Notes: generated by a model from the sequence alone, not told the origin. Positions 1 to 9,528 are shown, counted from the first letter of the stretch. The stretch is DNA of 64,000 bases from Sphingomonas endophytica (GCF_014199415.1 NZ_JACIJN010000001.1:248001-312000); one strand, 5' to 3'. Made by a program: numbers and translations.

Positions 1-345
1 ATCGTGCAGATGATGCGCGAGGCGGGCGCGGCGGAGGTCCATATGCGGATCGCCTCGCCCCCGACCCGGCACAGCTGCTTCTACGGCGTCGACACGCCCG
101 AGCGTGCCAAGCTGCTCGCGGCGAAGCTGGATCTGGGTGGCATGACCGACTTCATCCATGCCGACAGCCTGTCGTTCGTGTCGATCGACGGGCTCTACAA
201 GGCACTCGGCGAGGCGCAGCGGGCGGAAGGGCGGCCGCGCTATTGCGATGCGTGCTTTACCGGCGATTATCCGACGACGCTGACCGATCATGACGAATCG
301 AGCGCGGTCGACCAGTTCGCGATGCTCGCCGAGCGGGTGAACTGA
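1..345 (+). CDS. purF: Amidophosphoribosyltransferase, C-terminal fragment
   Basis: This is the last 114 codons of a gene that enters from the left edge, read in frame from base 1. PurF makes phosphoribosylamine from PRPP and glutamine, the first step of purine synthesis in the cytoplasm. The fragment has RHSCFYGVD and CDACFTGDYP. These cysteine contexts match the C-terminal ligands of the [4Fe-4S] cluster in the Bacillus-type PurF class. The stop TGA is at 343-345, and the next gene starts 5 bases later. The N-terminal nucleophile and PRPP loop lie outside the window. Confidence 0.93.
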   Translation: MVQMMREAGAAEVHMRIASPPTRHSCFYGVDTPERAKLLAAKLDLGGMTDFIHADSLSFVSIDGLYKALGEAQRAEGRPRYCDACFTGDYPTTLTDHDESSAVDQFAMLAERVN

Positions 346-350
346 CGCAC

Positions 351-1058
351 ATGGACAAGCTACTGCAGGACAAGCTGGCGCTGGTGACCGGCGCCAGCCG
401 CGGGATCGGGGCGGCGACCGCGATCGCCCTCGCGGAGCAGGGCGCGCACGTCGTCCTCACCGCGCGCACCGCCAGCGGTCTGGAAGAGGTCGAACAGCGG
501 ATCTTCGACGCGGGCGGGTCGGCGACGATCGCGCCGCTCGATCTCGCGCAGAGCGACTCGATCGCCCGGCTGGCGACCGCAATCGGCGAGCGCTGGCAGG
601 CGCTCGACGTGATGGTCCTCAACGCCGGGATGCTCGGGTCGCTCGCCGCGGTGCCGGCGATCGACGCCAAGGAGCTGGCGCAGGTGCTGACGCTCAACGT
701 CTCGGCGCAGGTGGCGCTGATCCAGGCGTTCGACCCGATGCTGCGACGTTCGACCGGGGGGCGGGTGATCGGCGTCACCTCGTCGGTCGGCCGCGCGCCG
801 CGCGCCTATTGGGGTGCCTATGGCGCATCGAAGGCGGCGTTCGAGACCTTGCTCGAGGCGTATGGCGACGAAACCGCCGAGGTCAGCAAGCTCCGGGTGG
901 CGGTGCTCGATCCCGGTGCGACGCGGACCAGGATGCGCGCGCGCGCCTATCCCGGCGAAGATCCCGCTTCGGTCAAGCCGCCCGAGACGGTCGCGGCGCG
1001 GATCGTGGCGCTGGCGGTCGAGGGCTTTCCGGCGAACCATCGCGAGCGGGTGGGCTAA
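351..1058 (+). CDS. SDR family NAD(P)-dependent oxidoreductase
   Basis: This is a 235-residue classical short-chain dehydrogenase. The glycine-rich nucleotide-binding motif TGASRGIG is near residues 14-21, NAG near residue 95, and the catalytic Tyr-X3-Lys is in YGASK (about residues 157-161) with an upstream serine in VTSSVG. The length fits the family. It sits 5 bp behind purF and is probably co-transcribed with it. The substrate cannot be told from sequence; this purF-linked SDR is often annotated only as an oxidoreductase. Confidence 0.9.
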   Translation: MDKLLQDKLALVTGASRGIGAATAIALAEQGAHVVLTARTASGLEEVEQRIFDAGGSATIAPLDLAQSDSIARLATAIGERWQALDVMVLNAGMLGSLAAVPAIDAKELAQVLTLNVSAQVALIQAFDPMLRRSTGGRVIGVTSSVGRAPRAYWGAYGASKAAFETLLEAYGDETAEVSKLRVAVLDPGATRTRMRARAYPGEDPASVKPPETVAARIVALAVEGFPANHRERVG

Positions 1059-1104
1059 GGTCGAGCCACCGTCGCGCCGGACAAGGTTCGGGCGACGGCT
1101 CCCG

Positions 1105-2319
1105 TCAGCCGGGCTTGACCAGCGTCACCTGCATCACGTCGATGCCGCCGCCGCGGAACCCGCCCTCGCAATACATCAGGTAATAGCGCCAAAGCTGCTG
1201 GAAGCGCGCGTCGAAGCGGGCGGGCAATCGTCCGTCCGCCGCAGCGCGGTCGAAGCGGCGACGCCAGTCGAGCAGCGTCTCGGCATAATCGCGCCCGAAG
1301 CGCTGCTCGTCCTGCCACGCCAGCCCGTGCGCCTCGGCCAGCGCGCGGAAGCGGCTGGCGGAGAGCAACGAGCCGCCGGGGAAGACGTAGCGCTGGATGA
1401 AGTCGGCGCTGCCATTGTAGGCATCCCAGATATCGTCGGCGATGGTGATGAATTGCAGCGCGGCGCGACCGCCCGGCTTCAGCACGCGCGCGATCGTCGC
1501 GAGATAGACGGGCCAATATTCCGGGCCGACCGCCTCGACCATCTCGATACTGGCGACCGCGTCATAGCTGCCCGCGACGTCGCGATAGTCCGTCAGCGCC
1601 ACCGTCACGCCCGGAAGCCCACGCGCGCGCACCTGATCGCGCTGTTCGGTCGAAAGCGTCAGCCCGTGGACCGCGATCCCCGCGGCAGCGGCGGTCGCGG
1701 CGAACGAACCCCAGCCGCAGCCGATCTCGAGGATCGACTGTCCTGTGCTGGTCGCGGTGCGCGCGAGGATCGCGTCGAGCTTGCGCTGCTGCGCGATCTC
1801 CAACGGTTCGCCCTCCGCCACGCCGAGCGCGCTGGAATAGGTAAGCGTCGCATCGAGCCATTCGCGGTAGAAGTCGTTGCCGAGATCGTAATGCGCGGCG
1901 ATGTTGCGCCGCGCACCGCTGCGATGATTGCGACGCAGCCGATGCCCGAGCCACACCGCCAGCCGCGCGACGTGCTTGGCGCGCGCGACATTGCCGAGCG
2001 CGGCGCGGTTGCGAACGAACAGATCGAAGACCGGCACCGGATCGGGGCTCGTCCAGTCGCCGGCCGCCCAGCCCTCATACCAGCCGATCGACCCGGCGGT
2101 GACGAGGCGCCACAACGCGCGCCATCGTACCAGCCGCACCGTCGCGATCGGACCCGCCGCCTGGCCGCCGAGCAGCCGCCGGGTGCCATCGGGCAACTGC
2201 GCCTCGATCGCGCCCTCGCGCAGCCCGCGGTCGATGCGGTCGAGGATGCGGTGCCAGACCGGCGCGAACAGCCGCGCCCGGCCCCGGGCAGGCGAAGGAT
2301 GAGAGGTGGCCGCGTCCAT
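1105..2319 (-). CDS. Cyclopropane-fatty-acyl-phospholipid synthase family protein
   Basis: This 404-residue SAM-dependent methyltransferase is of the CFA-synthase type, which adds a methylene bridge to unsaturated acyl chains of membrane phospholipids. The SAM-binding motif LEIGCGWGSFA is near residue 195. The typical upstream segment HYDLGNDFYREWLD (about residues 145-158) and the C-terminal half with FQRYVFPGG-like sequence (FIQRYVFPGGSLLS) support the call. It is followed downstream by a convergent SDR gene and preceded by the photolyase gene (12 bp away), suggesting a leftward stress-response transcription unit. Relatives in this family include enzymes with other lipid substrates. Confidence 0.9.
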   Translation of the reverse strand: MDAATSHPSPARGRARLFAPVWHRILDRIDRGLREGAIEAQLPDGTRRLLGGQAAGPIATVRLVRWRALWRLVTAGSIGWYEGWAAGDWTSPDPVPVFDLFVRNRAALGNVARAKHVARLAVWLGHRLRRNHRSGARRNIAAHYDLGNDFYREWLDATLTYSSALGVAEGEPLEIAQQRKLDAILARTATSTGQSILEIGCGWGSFAATAAAAGIAVHGLTLSTEQRDQVRARGLPGVTVALTDYRDVAGSYDAVASIEMVEAVGPEYWPVYLATIARVLKPGGRAALQFITIADDIWDAYNGSADFIQRYVFPGGSLLSASRFRALAEAHGLAWQDEQRFGRDYAETLLDWRRRFDRAAADGRLPARFDARFQQLWRYYLMYCEGGFRGGGIDVMQVTLVKPG

Positions 2320-2331
2320 GGCGGACGCGCC

Positions 2332-3672
2332 CTAACGCACCTTCCTGCCCGCCGCCAGCGCGCGTTCGCGTGCCTCGCGATGACCGATCAGTTTCGGCGG
2401 GTAAGCGTCGGGGCGGCAGCCGGCGGCGTCGGGATCGTGGATCGCGGCGTCCGGGACATCCTTCAGCTCCGGCACCCAGTGACGGATGTAATCGCCCGCG
2501 TCGAACTTCTCGGACTGGGTGAGCGGCGCCATGATCCGCCCGAACATGTTGGCGTCGATCCCGGTGCCCGCCACCCACTGCCAGTTGACCGCGTTGTTGC
2601 CATAGTCCGCGTCGACCAGGCAGTCCCAGAACCAGCGCTCGCCCTCACGCCAGTCGATCAGCAGATGTTTGATGAGGAAAGAGGCGGTGATCATCCGCAC
2701 GCGATTGTGCATCCAGCCGGTCTGCCACAGCTGCCGCATCCCGGCATCGACGATCGGATAGCCGGTGTGTCCGGTCTGCCACGCGCGAAGGTCGGCCCTG
2801 GCAGCCGTGCCGGTGCGCCACGGCAGCCTGTCGAAGGCGTCGCGGCCGTTCTTGTCGGCATAATCGGGCAAGGCGAGCACGACGCCATCGGTGAAGTCGC
2901 GCCATGCCAGCTCCTTGCGGAAGGTGACATCGTCCGCGGCAGTATCGTGCCAGACCGCGCGGGGCGACACTTCGCCGAAGTGGAGGTGCGGCGACAGGCG
3001 CGACGTGCCTTCCTCCGCCGGCAGGTTGCGGCGATCGTCATAGCCGTCGAGGTCGAGATCGGCGATCTTGCGGTGCGCCTCGTCCTCGCCCGGCGTCCAG
3101 TCGAACCCGCCCGACCAGTCCGGCTTGGTCGGCAGCAGCTGCCAGTCGGCGAGCGTATCGCTCTTCGGCCAGTGTTTGGGGACAGGGATTTCGTCCGGCA
3201 CGGCCAGCGGCTTCTCGGGGGGCAGATGCTCCTGCAGGCCCTTCCAGAAGGCGGAATAGATGCGGAACTGCCCGCCCGATCCGGTCCTGACCTGCTCGGG
3301 CGGGGCGAGATGATTGCCGTCGTGAAGGCACAGCCGCTCGCCGAGCGCGGTCTCCGCCTTGCGCCACCATGGCTCATAGTGGCGGATCGCGTGGATCGCC
3401 TCGGCGCCGGTTGCCTCGGCAAGTTCATTGAGGATCGACACGGCATCGCCGCGGCGCAGGATCAGCCGGCTGCCCTGGTCGCGGAGCGTCTTGTCGAGCG
3501 CGGCAAGGCTGTGATGCAGCCACCAGCGCTGCGCGCCGCCGATCCGCCACGCACCGGGCGCGTCGTCGTCGAGGATATAGACCGGCATCACCGGCCCCTG
3601 CTGCGCGGCGGCGACGAGCGCCGGTTGATCGTGGAGCCGCAGATCCTGTCGCAGCCAGAGCAAGGTGGTCAT
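2332..3672 (-). CDS. phrB: Deoxyribodipyrimidine photo-lyase (class I CPD photolyase)
   Basis: This 446-residue flavoprotein repairs UV-induced cyclobutane pyrimidine dimers with light. The start was set at the ATG giving MTTLLWLRQDLRLHDQ, the usual N-terminus of the antenna-binding Rossmann domain; the reading frame stays open further upstream but there overlaps the next gene. The C-terminal FAD domain shows TGHTGYPIVDAGMRQL, WMHNRVRM and NWQWVAGTGID. It is 8 bp behind the deacetylase-like gene and 12 bp before the CFA-synthase gene, all leftward. Confidence 0.95.
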   Translation of the reverse strand: MTTLLWLRQDLRLHDQPALVAAAQQGPVMPVYILDDDAPGAWRIGGAQRWWLHHSLAALDKTLRDQGSRLILRRGDAVSILNELAEATGAEAIHAIRHYEPWWRKAETALGERLCLHDGNHLAPPEQVRTGSGGQFRIYSAFWKGLQEHLPPEKPLAVPDEIPVPKHWPKSDTLADWQLLPTKPDWSGGFDWTPGEDEAHRKIADLDLDGYDDRRNLPAEEGTSRLSPHLHFGEVSPRAVWHDTAADDVTFRKELAWRDFTDGVVLALPDYADKNGRDAFDRLPWRTGTAARADLRAWQTGHTGYPIVDAGMRQLWQTGWMHNRVRMITASFLIKHLLIDWREGERWFWDCLVDADYGNNAVNWQWVAGTGIDANMFGRIMAPLTQSEKFDAGDYIRHWVPELKDVPDAAIHDPDAAGCRPDAYPPKLIGHREARERALAAGRKVR

Positions 3673-3680
3673 CGTTCGCG

Positions 3681-4601
3681 CTACGAACGATCCGCCCGCA
3701 CGGTTCCGGCAAAGGCTTCGCCGAGCGTCGAAATCACCCGCACATGCCGCGCCGCGATCGCCATAACGTCGTCGCCGTAGCCGCCGCCGACCGTGCAGGC
3801 GAGCGGGACGCCGCCGGCGATCGCCAGCCGCGCGACGAGCCGGTCGCGCCGGACCAGCCCCTCCTCGCTCAGCGCCAGCCGCCCGAGCCGATCGCCCGCG
3901 AACGGGTCGACACCGCCCTGATAGAGGATCAGGCTCGGCTGCCAGTCGGCGATCATCGGCGCGAGCGTCTCCTCGAGCACCGCCAGATAAGCGTCGTCCC
4001 CGACCGCATCGGCGAGCGGCACGTCGAGCGTCGATTGCGCCTTGCGCGCGGGAAAGTTCTTCTCGGCATGGATCGAATAGGTCGCGATCTGCGGATGCCC
4101 GGCGGTCAGCGCCGCGGTTCCGTCGCCCTGATGCACGTCGACATCGACGATCAGCACGCGCGCGGTCGTGCCTTCCTCGACCAGCCGCAACGCGGCGACC
4201 GCCAGATCGTTGAACACGCAATAGCCGGCGCCGGTGTCCGCCAGCGCATGATGGCTGCCGCCCGCGGTATTGGCGGCGAAGCCATGCTCGATCGCGAGCA
4301 AGGCGGCGAGATAGGTACCGCCGGGCACCATCTGCGCGCGGCGCGCGACGAGCGGCGTGACGGGAAAGCCGATCCGCCGCTCCTTCAGCGGAGGAACCTG
4401 CGCGGCGAGCACCTGCGCGACATAGTCCGGGTCGTGCGCGGCCTCCAGCCAGCGTTGCGGCATCGGCTCGGGCTCGTGCCAGGCGATCCGCTCGCCCTCG
4501 GCGCGGAGCAGATCGCGGATCGCGCCATTCTTGCCCCAGCGATAGGTGCTGCGCGCGGGTGCCTCGGTAACGTAATCGGGATGGTGGACGATGGCGATCA
4601 T
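3681..4601 (-). CDS. Histone deacetylase family protein (acetyl-amide hydrolase)
   Basis: This 306-residue protein belongs to the arginase/deacetylase fold family of Zn-dependent amidohydrolases, which in bacteria deacetylate polyamines, small acetyl-amides or acetyl-lysine. The zinc and active-site motifs are visible: tandem histidines in SHHALADTGAG, DVDVHQGDGTA, and GGVDPFAGDRLGRL near the C-terminus. The start ATG (MIAIVHHPDY) fits the beginning of the domain. It is the first gene of a likely deacetylase-photolyase-CFA synthase unit. The physiological substrate is unknown. Confidence 0.9.
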   Translation of the reverse strand: MIAIVHHPDYVTEAPARSTYRWGKNGAIRDLLRAEGERIAWHEPEPMPQRWLEAAHDPDYVAQVLAAQVPPLKERRIGFPVTPLVARRAQMVPGGTYLAALLAIEHGFAANTAGGSHHALADTGAGYCVFNDLAVAALRLVEEGTTARVLIVDVDVHQGDGTAALTAGHPQIATYSIHAEKNFPARKAQSTLDVPLADAVGDDAYLAVLEETLAPMIADWQPSLILYQGGVDPFAGDRLGRLALSEEGLVRRDRLVARLAIAGGVPLACTVGGGYGDDVMAIAARHVRVISTLGEAFAGTVRADRS

Positions 4602-4643
4602 CGGCCTAAGATAGGGATTGGCGCGCCCGCGCAGGAGTAGCGA

Positions 4644-5636
4644 ATGACCGAACCGACCATCGCCAAGCCGCCGTTCGTCCGCCCAGATGTCGCTGCTTTC
4701 CTCGGCTATCTCAACAACCTGCCCGGCCCGCGCACCCATCAGATGAGTGTGGCGGAGGCGCGCGCCGCGATGCTGGCGATGTGCGACGTCGCCGATCCGC
4801 CGCGCGGCGATCTGGCGGTGGTGCGCGACCTGACGATCCCCGGTCCGGCCGGCGCGCTGCCCGCGCGGCTGTTCGATGCGCGCGCCGAGCGCCCCGCCGG
4901 TCCGGCACTGGTGTTCTTTCATGGCGGCGGCTGGGTGGTCGGGAACGTCACCAGCCACGCCAGCCTCGCTGCCGAGATGGCGCGGCAGCTCGATCTGCCG
5001 GTGATCTCGGTCGACTATCGGCTCGCTCCGGAAGCGCCCTTCCCCGCCGCGGTCGAGGATGCCGAGGCGGCGGTACGGTGGGTGGCGGAGAGTCCGGCGG
5101 CGCTGGAACGGACCGTCACCGGGCTGGTGCTGAGCGGCGACAGCGCGGGCGGCAATCTGGCGATCGTGGCGAGCATGGCGCTGCGCGACCGGCCGGCCGC
5201 CGCGCCGGTGATCGTCCAGGCACCGATCTATCCGGCGACCGACGCCACCCGCTCCTACGCGTCGTTCGATGCGTTCTGCGACGGCTTTCTGCTGACGCGC
5301 GAGACGATGGCGTGGTTCGGCGACCATTATCGCCCCGATCCGCAGGACATGCGCTTCTCGCCGATCGTCGCCGATCTGGCGGGGATGCCGCCGGCGGTGA
5401 TCGTCGCGGCAGGGCTCGATCCGCTCCGCGACCAGGCGCGCGCCTATGCTGCGGCGCTTGCGCTGGCGGGCGTACCCGTCACTTATCAGGAAGCGCGCGG
5501 CAACATCCACGGCTTTGCGACGCTGCGGCGTGCGATCCCGTCGAGCCAGCAGGATCTCGCGGCATTTCTGGCCGCGGTGCGCGCGGCGGTCGCAGCGGCG
5601 CCGCACGCTATCGCAATCGCGCAAGCGGCGGCTTGA
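4644..5636 (+). CDS. Alpha/beta hydrolase, hormone-sensitive-lipase-type esterase
   Basis: This is a 330-residue esterase. The HSL-family oxyanion motif HGGGWVVG is near residue 92, the nucleophile elbow GDSAGG near residue 164, the acid in GLDPLRD and the histidine in NIHGF near residue 287. No signal peptide is seen, so it is probably cytoplasmic. It is transcribed divergently from the deacetylase-like gene (42 bp apart) and is followed 31 bp later by rppH. Confidence 0.9.
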   Translation: MTEPTIAKPPFVRPDVAAFLGYLNNLPGPRTHQMSVAEARAAMLAMCDVADPPRGDLAVVRDLTIPGPAGALPARLFDARAERPAGPALVFFHGGGWVVGNVTSHASLAAEMARQLDLPVISVDYRLAPEAPFPAAVEDAEAAVRWVAESPAALERTVTGLVLSGDSAGGNLAIVASMALRDRPAAAPVIVQAPIYPATDATRSYASFDAFCDGFLLTRETMAWFGDHYRPDPQDMRFSPIVADLAGMPPAVIVAAGLDPLRDQARAYAAALALAGVPVTYQEARGNIHGFATLRRAIPSSQQDLAAFLAAVRAAVAAAPHAIAIAQAAA

Positions 5637-5667
5637 AGCGCTTCGAGGTGCGGCCTATTCGACCGGC

Positions 5668-6168
5668 ATGACTGCGCCAGACTCCCTGCCCTATCGCCCG
5701 TGCGCGGGCATGATGCTCATCAACCGCGACGGGCAGGTGTTCGTCGGTCAGCGGATCGATAATGTCCTGGAGGCGTGGCAGATGCCGCAGGGCGGGATCG
5801 ATCCCGGCGAGGATGCGCAAGCCGCTGCCGTTCGCGAATTGTGGGAAGAAACCGGCGTCACCGCCGACAAGGTGACGTTGATCGCCGAGGCACCCGAGGA
5901 CTTCTGCTACGACCTGCCGCCCGAGATGATCGGCAAGGTCTGGAAGGGGAAATATCGCGGACAGCGGCAGCGCTGGTTCCTGTTCCGCTTCGATGGCGAG
6001 GACAGCGACATCCATATCGACACGCCGCATCCGGAGTTCCGCGCGTGGCGCTGGGCGGCGCCCGCCGACCTTCCGCAGCTGATCGTGCCGTTCAAGGCGC
6101 AATTGTATCGCGACGTGCTTGCCGCTTTTGCCCCGCATCTGCCGGGTGGCGGCGCGACGCCGCGCTGA
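5668..6168 (+). CDS. rppH: RNA pyrophosphohydrolase (Nudix)
   Basis: This 166-residue Nudix hydrolase removes pyrophosphate from 5'-triphosphorylated RNA ends, starting mRNA decay. The start at MTAPDSLPYRPCAG is the normal RppH N-terminus. The Nudix box runs from GGIDPGEDAQAAAVREL to WEETGV (about residues 37-60). The C-terminal ITLPFKRxVY-like segment (LIVPFKAQLYRDVLAAF) is also typical. Alphaproteobacterial diadenosine polyphosphate hydrolases share this sequence, so the in vivo substrate is inferred from family. Confidence 0.93.
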   Translation: MTAPDSLPYRPCAGMMLINRDGQVFVGQRIDNVLEAWQMPQGGIDPGEDAQAAAVRELWEETGVTADKVTLIAEAPEDFCYDLPPEMIGKVWKGKYRGQRQRWFLFRFDGEDSDIHIDTPHPEFRAWRWAAPADLPQLIVPFKAQLYRDVLAAFAPHLPGGGATPR

Positions 6169-6184
6169 ACGGCGGCCCCGCGCG

Positions 6185-7240
6185 ATGCTGTCGGTGCTGA
6201 TCGGGACGGTGTGCCTTGCCGCGCTGCCGGAGCCGGCTGTCGCGCCGGCGCGACGACGCGCATCGGCGCGGCGCGCGCGGCGGCAGACGACGCTGCAACG
6301 GCCCGAACTGGAGGTCGAGCAGGTCCTCATCACCGCGCCGCCGCTCGACGTACCGGAACCGGTGCTCAACGATGTCGGGGTCACGCTCGGCAGGATCCCC
6401 GGCCCGGAAATCTCGCCGGAAATGCGCGCGATGCTGGATGCCGCGATGCAGGCCGGCGACGAAGGTGGTGTCGACACGCTCGTCAAATATGCGCGCGCGG
6501 GCGATCCGGGCTCGCGCGACCTGGTGCTGCGCCGCGCGACCGAGTGGAAGGAAGCCCGCGCCCGCGCGCGCAACGAGCGGGTACGCCAGGCCAGCGCGTT
6601 CCAGCTCTGGAGCGGGCGGGTCGAGGCGGGCGGATTCGTCTCGACCGGCAATTCCGACGTCACCGGCATCACCGGCGTCGCCGACCTGAGCCGCGAGGGG
6701 CTGCGCTGGCGGCATCGCGTAACGGCACAGGCCGATTTCCAGCGTACCGGCGGCGTGACCAGCCGCGAACGCTATGCGCTGGGGTATCAGCCGAACTACA
6801 AGCTCAACGATCGTGGCTATATCTACGGCAACGGTCAGTATGAGTCCGATCGCTTCCTCGGCTATTTCAACCGTTATTCGGCGTCGGTCGGTGCGGGCTA
6901 CAGCGTGTTTCGCCGCAACGGCCTGACGCTCGACGTCGAACTGGGGCCGGCGTTCCGGCAGACCGACTTTACCGATCGCACGATGCAGGGCAGTCTCGCC
7001 GCGCGCGGCAGCGTGGAGCTGAACTGGACCTTGTTCAGCGGCCTGACGGCGACGCAGAGCGCGTCGGGCTATTGGGAACGCTATAACAGCACGATCCGCA
7101 GCGTGTCGGCGATCGAGGCGAAGCTGCTCGGGCCGTTGTCGGCGCGGCTGTCGTACACGCTGCAATATGAAAGCGAACCGCCCAACGGGCGCGTGACGAC
7201 CGATACCACCAGCCGCGCGTCGCTGGTCTACGCCTTCTGA
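6185..7240 (+). CDS. DUF481 family outer membrane protein
   Basis: This 351-residue protein starts with a likely signal peptide (MLSVLIGTVCLAALPEPAVA). An in-frame start 66 bases upstream would overlap rppH and spoil the signal, so it was not used. The C-terminal two thirds (from about residue 135) match the DUF481/YdiY family of salt-induced outer membrane beta-barrels: GNSDVTGITG, the alternating aromatic strands, and a final strand ending SRASLVYAF with the terminal phenylalanine typical of barrel proteins. The low-complexity Arg/Ala stretch after the signal is odd. Function is unknown. Confidence 0.82.
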   Translation: MLSVLIGTVCLAALPEPAVAPARRRASARRARRQTTLQRPELEVEQVLITAPPLDVPEPVLNDVGVTLGRIPGPEISPEMRAMLDAAMQAGDEGGVDTLVKYARAGDPGSRDLVLRRATEWKEARARARNERVRQASAFQLWSGRVEAGGFVSTGNSDVTGITGVADLSREGLRWRHRVTAQADFQRTGGVTSRERYALGYQPNYKLNDRGYIYGNGQYESDRFLGYFNRYSASVGAGYSVFRRNGLTLDVELGPAFRQTDFTDRTMQGSLAARGSVELNWTLFSGLTATQSASGYWERYNSTIRSVSAIEAKLLGPLSARLSYTLQYESEPPNGRVTTDTTSRASLVYAF

Positions 7241-7312
7241 GGCGATGCCGTCGCGAAGCGCGGTGAACGGCGCTGTGTTCCGTTTCGGCGATCGGGTCGC
7301 TACGGTGGCGGC

Positions 7313-8515
7313 ATGAACAATCTATCGCCCTTTGAACGGGCATCGCTGGAGAGGATCGACGCGGGCGCGATGCTGGCGCGGGTCGAGCGCTGGGCCGCGA
7401 TCAACAGCGGCACGCGCAACGTCGCGGGCTGCGCGGCGATGGCGGCGGAACTGGCCGACGCCTTTGCCGCGCTGCCGGGCGCGATCGAGTTGGTCGAGCC
7501 GACGCCAGCCGACAGCGTCGCGGCCGACGGGCGGATCGAGCCGCTCTCGCATGGCCGGCATCTGCGGGTGTCGGTGCGCCCCGATGCGCCGGTGCGGCTG
7601 TTGCTGACCGGGCATATGGACACGGTCTATCCCGCCGATCACCCGTTCCAGTCGTTGCAATGGCGCGAGCCCGGTGTGCTCAACGGCCCCGGCGTCGCGG
7701 ACATGAAGGGCGGGCTGGCGCTGATGCTCGAAGCGCTGCTGGCGATCGAAGCGCGCGGTACGCGGCTCGGTTATGACGTGGTCATCAATTCCGACGAGGA
7801 GACCGGCTCGCTGTCGTCCGCCGGACTGCTGGCGGAGGCGGCACGCGGCAAGCTGGCGGCGCTGACCTACGAACCCGCGCTGCCCGACGGCACGCTGGCC
7901 GGCGCGCGCGGCGGAACCGGCAATTTCTCGATCGTGGTGCGCGGCCGCGCCGCCCATGCCGGGCGCAACCCTGAGGACGGCCGCAACGCGATCGTCGCGG
8001 CGAGCGCGCTGGCGGTACGGCTCCACGCCGAGCGCTCGTCCCGACTGGCGGTGAACCCGGCGCGCATCGACGGCGGCGGCCCGAACAATGTCGTTCCCGA
8101 TCTCGCGGTCCTGCGCGTCAACTTCCGCCCGGCTGACGCCGCCGAGATCGCGCGCGCCCGCCTCGCGATCGATGCCGCGGTCACCGCCGTGCAGGAAGCC
8201 CATGACGTGCGCGTGGCGGTACATGGCGGCTTCAACCGGCCGCCCAAACCGATCGACGCGGGCGCCGCGCGGCTGTTCGACCTGGTCCGCGGCGCGGGCG
8301 CCGACCTCGGCCAGCCGATCGCGTGGCGTGATACCGGCGGCGTCTGCGACGGCAACAATATCGCGGCGTGCGGCGTGCCGGTGGTCGACACGATGGGCGC
8401 GCGCGGCGGCGCGATCCATTCCGCCGACGAATATCTGATCGTCGACAGCCTCGCCGAGCGCGCCGCATTGTCGGTGGTGACGATTCTGCGACTGGCCGAG
8501 GGAGCGCTGGCATGA
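7313..8515 (+). CDS. M20 family metallohydrolase (carboxypeptidase G2-like)
   Basis: This is a 400-residue di-zinc hydrolase of the M20 family, which cleaves N-acyl or peptide bonds of amino acids. Metal and catalytic residues are visible in TGHMDTVYP (His-X-Asp), GPGVADMKGG (bridging Asp), SDEETGS (Glu-Glu) and GARGGAIHSADEY (C-terminal His). The dimerisation lid lies around residues 195-310. Its stop overlaps the start of astA by 4 bases. The context suggests a role in arginine or succinyl-amino-acid breakdown, for example deacylating a pathway product; this is inference. Confidence 0.88.
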   Translation: MNNLSPFERASLERIDAGAMLARVERWAAINSGTRNVAGCAAMAAELADAFAALPGAIELVEPTPADSVAADGRIEPLSHGRHLRVSVRPDAPVRLLLTGHMDTVYPADHPFQSLQWREPGVLNGPGVADMKGGLALMLEALLAIEARGTRLGYDVVINSDEETGSLSSAGLLAEAARGKLAALTYEPALPDGTLAGARGGTGNFSIVVRGRAAHAGRNPEDGRNAIVAASALAVRLHAERSSRLAVNPARIDGGGPNNVVPDLAVLRVNFRPADAAEIARARLAIDAAVTAVQEAHDVRVAVHGGFNRPPKPIDAGAARLFDLVRGAGADLGQPIAWRDTGGVCDGNNIAACGVPVVDTMGARGGAIHSADEYLIVDSLAERAALSVVTILRLAEGALA

Positions 8516-9528
8516 CGTTCGTGATCCGCGCCGCCGACCGGCACGATCTGTCGCATCTCTACGAGATGGCGAAGCTGACCGGCGGCGGTTTCACCAACCT
8601 GCCCCCCGATCGCAACGCGCTGACCGCGAAGCTCGACCGCAGCGCGGTCGCGTTCGGACATGACGACACCGCGGTGAGCGACGAACTCTTCGTGCTGATG
8701 CTGGAGAACAACGTCACCGGCGAGGTGCGCGGGACATGCCAGCTGTTCACGCATGTCGGGCAGAAGCATCCCTTCTACAGCTACCGGCTCGGCACGCTGA
8801 CCCAGCACAGCCGCGAGCTGTCGCGGACGTTCCGGGCCGAGATGCTGTCGTTGACCACCGATCTGGAGGGCGCGAGCGAGGTCGGCGGACTGTTCCTCCA
8901 CCCCGGCGAGCGCGCGGGCGGTTTGGGGCTGCTGCTGGCGCGCAGCCGCTATCTGTTCATCCGCGCGCATCGCCCGCGCTTCGCCGACCGGACGCTGGCC
9001 GAGCTGCGCGGCGTGATCGACGAGGCGGGCGGGTCGCCGTTCTGGGACGGGCTCGCCGGGCGGTTCTTCGGCATGGGCTTCCAGCAGGCCGACGAGTTCA
9101 ATGCGGTGCACGGGCATCAATTCATCGCCGACCTGATGCCCAAGCATCCGATCTATACCGCGATGCTTTCCGACCATGCGCGTGCGTCGATCGGGCTGCC
9201 GCATCCCTCCGGGCGCGCCGCGATGCGGATGCTGGAGAATGAAGGTTTTGCGTTCGAGAATTACATCGACATCTTCGACGGCGGACCGACGATGACGGTG
9301 AAGACCGACCAGATCCGAACGCTGCGCGACGCGCAGGATGCGACGGTCGTGGCGGTGCGCGAGGGTGGCTCCGCGGAGGCGCTGGTCGCGACCGGCCGGC
9401 TCGCGGCGTTCCGGTGCGCCTATGCCCGGATCGGGACGACCGAGGAGGGCGTCACGCTGGACCCGGCTGCGGCGGCGGCGTTACGGCTGCGCGAAGGCGA
9501 CCGCGTGAGCTGGATCGGACGGATATGA
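8512..9528 (+). CDS. astA: Arginine N-succinyltransferase
   Basis: This 338-residue enzyme transfers succinyl from succinyl-CoA to the alpha-amino group of arginine, the first step of the AST catabolic pathway. The AstA family pattern is clear: FVIRAADRHDLSHLYEMA at the start, GTCQLFTHVGQKHPFYSYR in the middle, GGLFLHPGERAGGLGLLLA, and HPIYTAMLSDHARASIG. The start ATG overlaps the M20 stop (ATGA) and its own stop overlaps astB in the same way, so the three genes are translationally coupled. Confidence 0.95.
   Translation: MTFVIRAADRHDLSHLYEMAKLTGGGFTNLPPDRNALTAKLDRSAVAFGHDDTAVSDELFVLMLENNVTGEVRGTCQLFTHVGQKHPFYSYRLGTLTQHSRELSRTFRAEMLSLTTDLEGASEVGGLFLHPGERAGGLGLLLARSRYLFIRAHRPRFADRTLAELRGVIDEAGGSPFWDGLAGRFFGMGFQQADEFNAVHGHQFIADLMPKHPIYTAMLSDHARASIGLPHPSGRAAMRMLENEGFAFENYIDIFDGGPTMTVKTDQIRTLRDAQDATVVAVREGGSAEALVATGRLAAFRCAYARIGTTEEGVTLDPAAAAALRLREGDRVSWIGRI

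Noticed and set aside
814..3780. Very long open frame on the plus strand opposite CFA synthase and photolyase
   Set aside because: It is antisense to well-recognised genes, Arg/Ala-rich, and has no family motif; such shadows are common in high-GC DNA.
4602..5624. N-terminal extension of the deacetylase-like protein
   Set aside because: It is antisense to the esterase gene and has no family match; the enzyme starts at MIAIVHHPDY.
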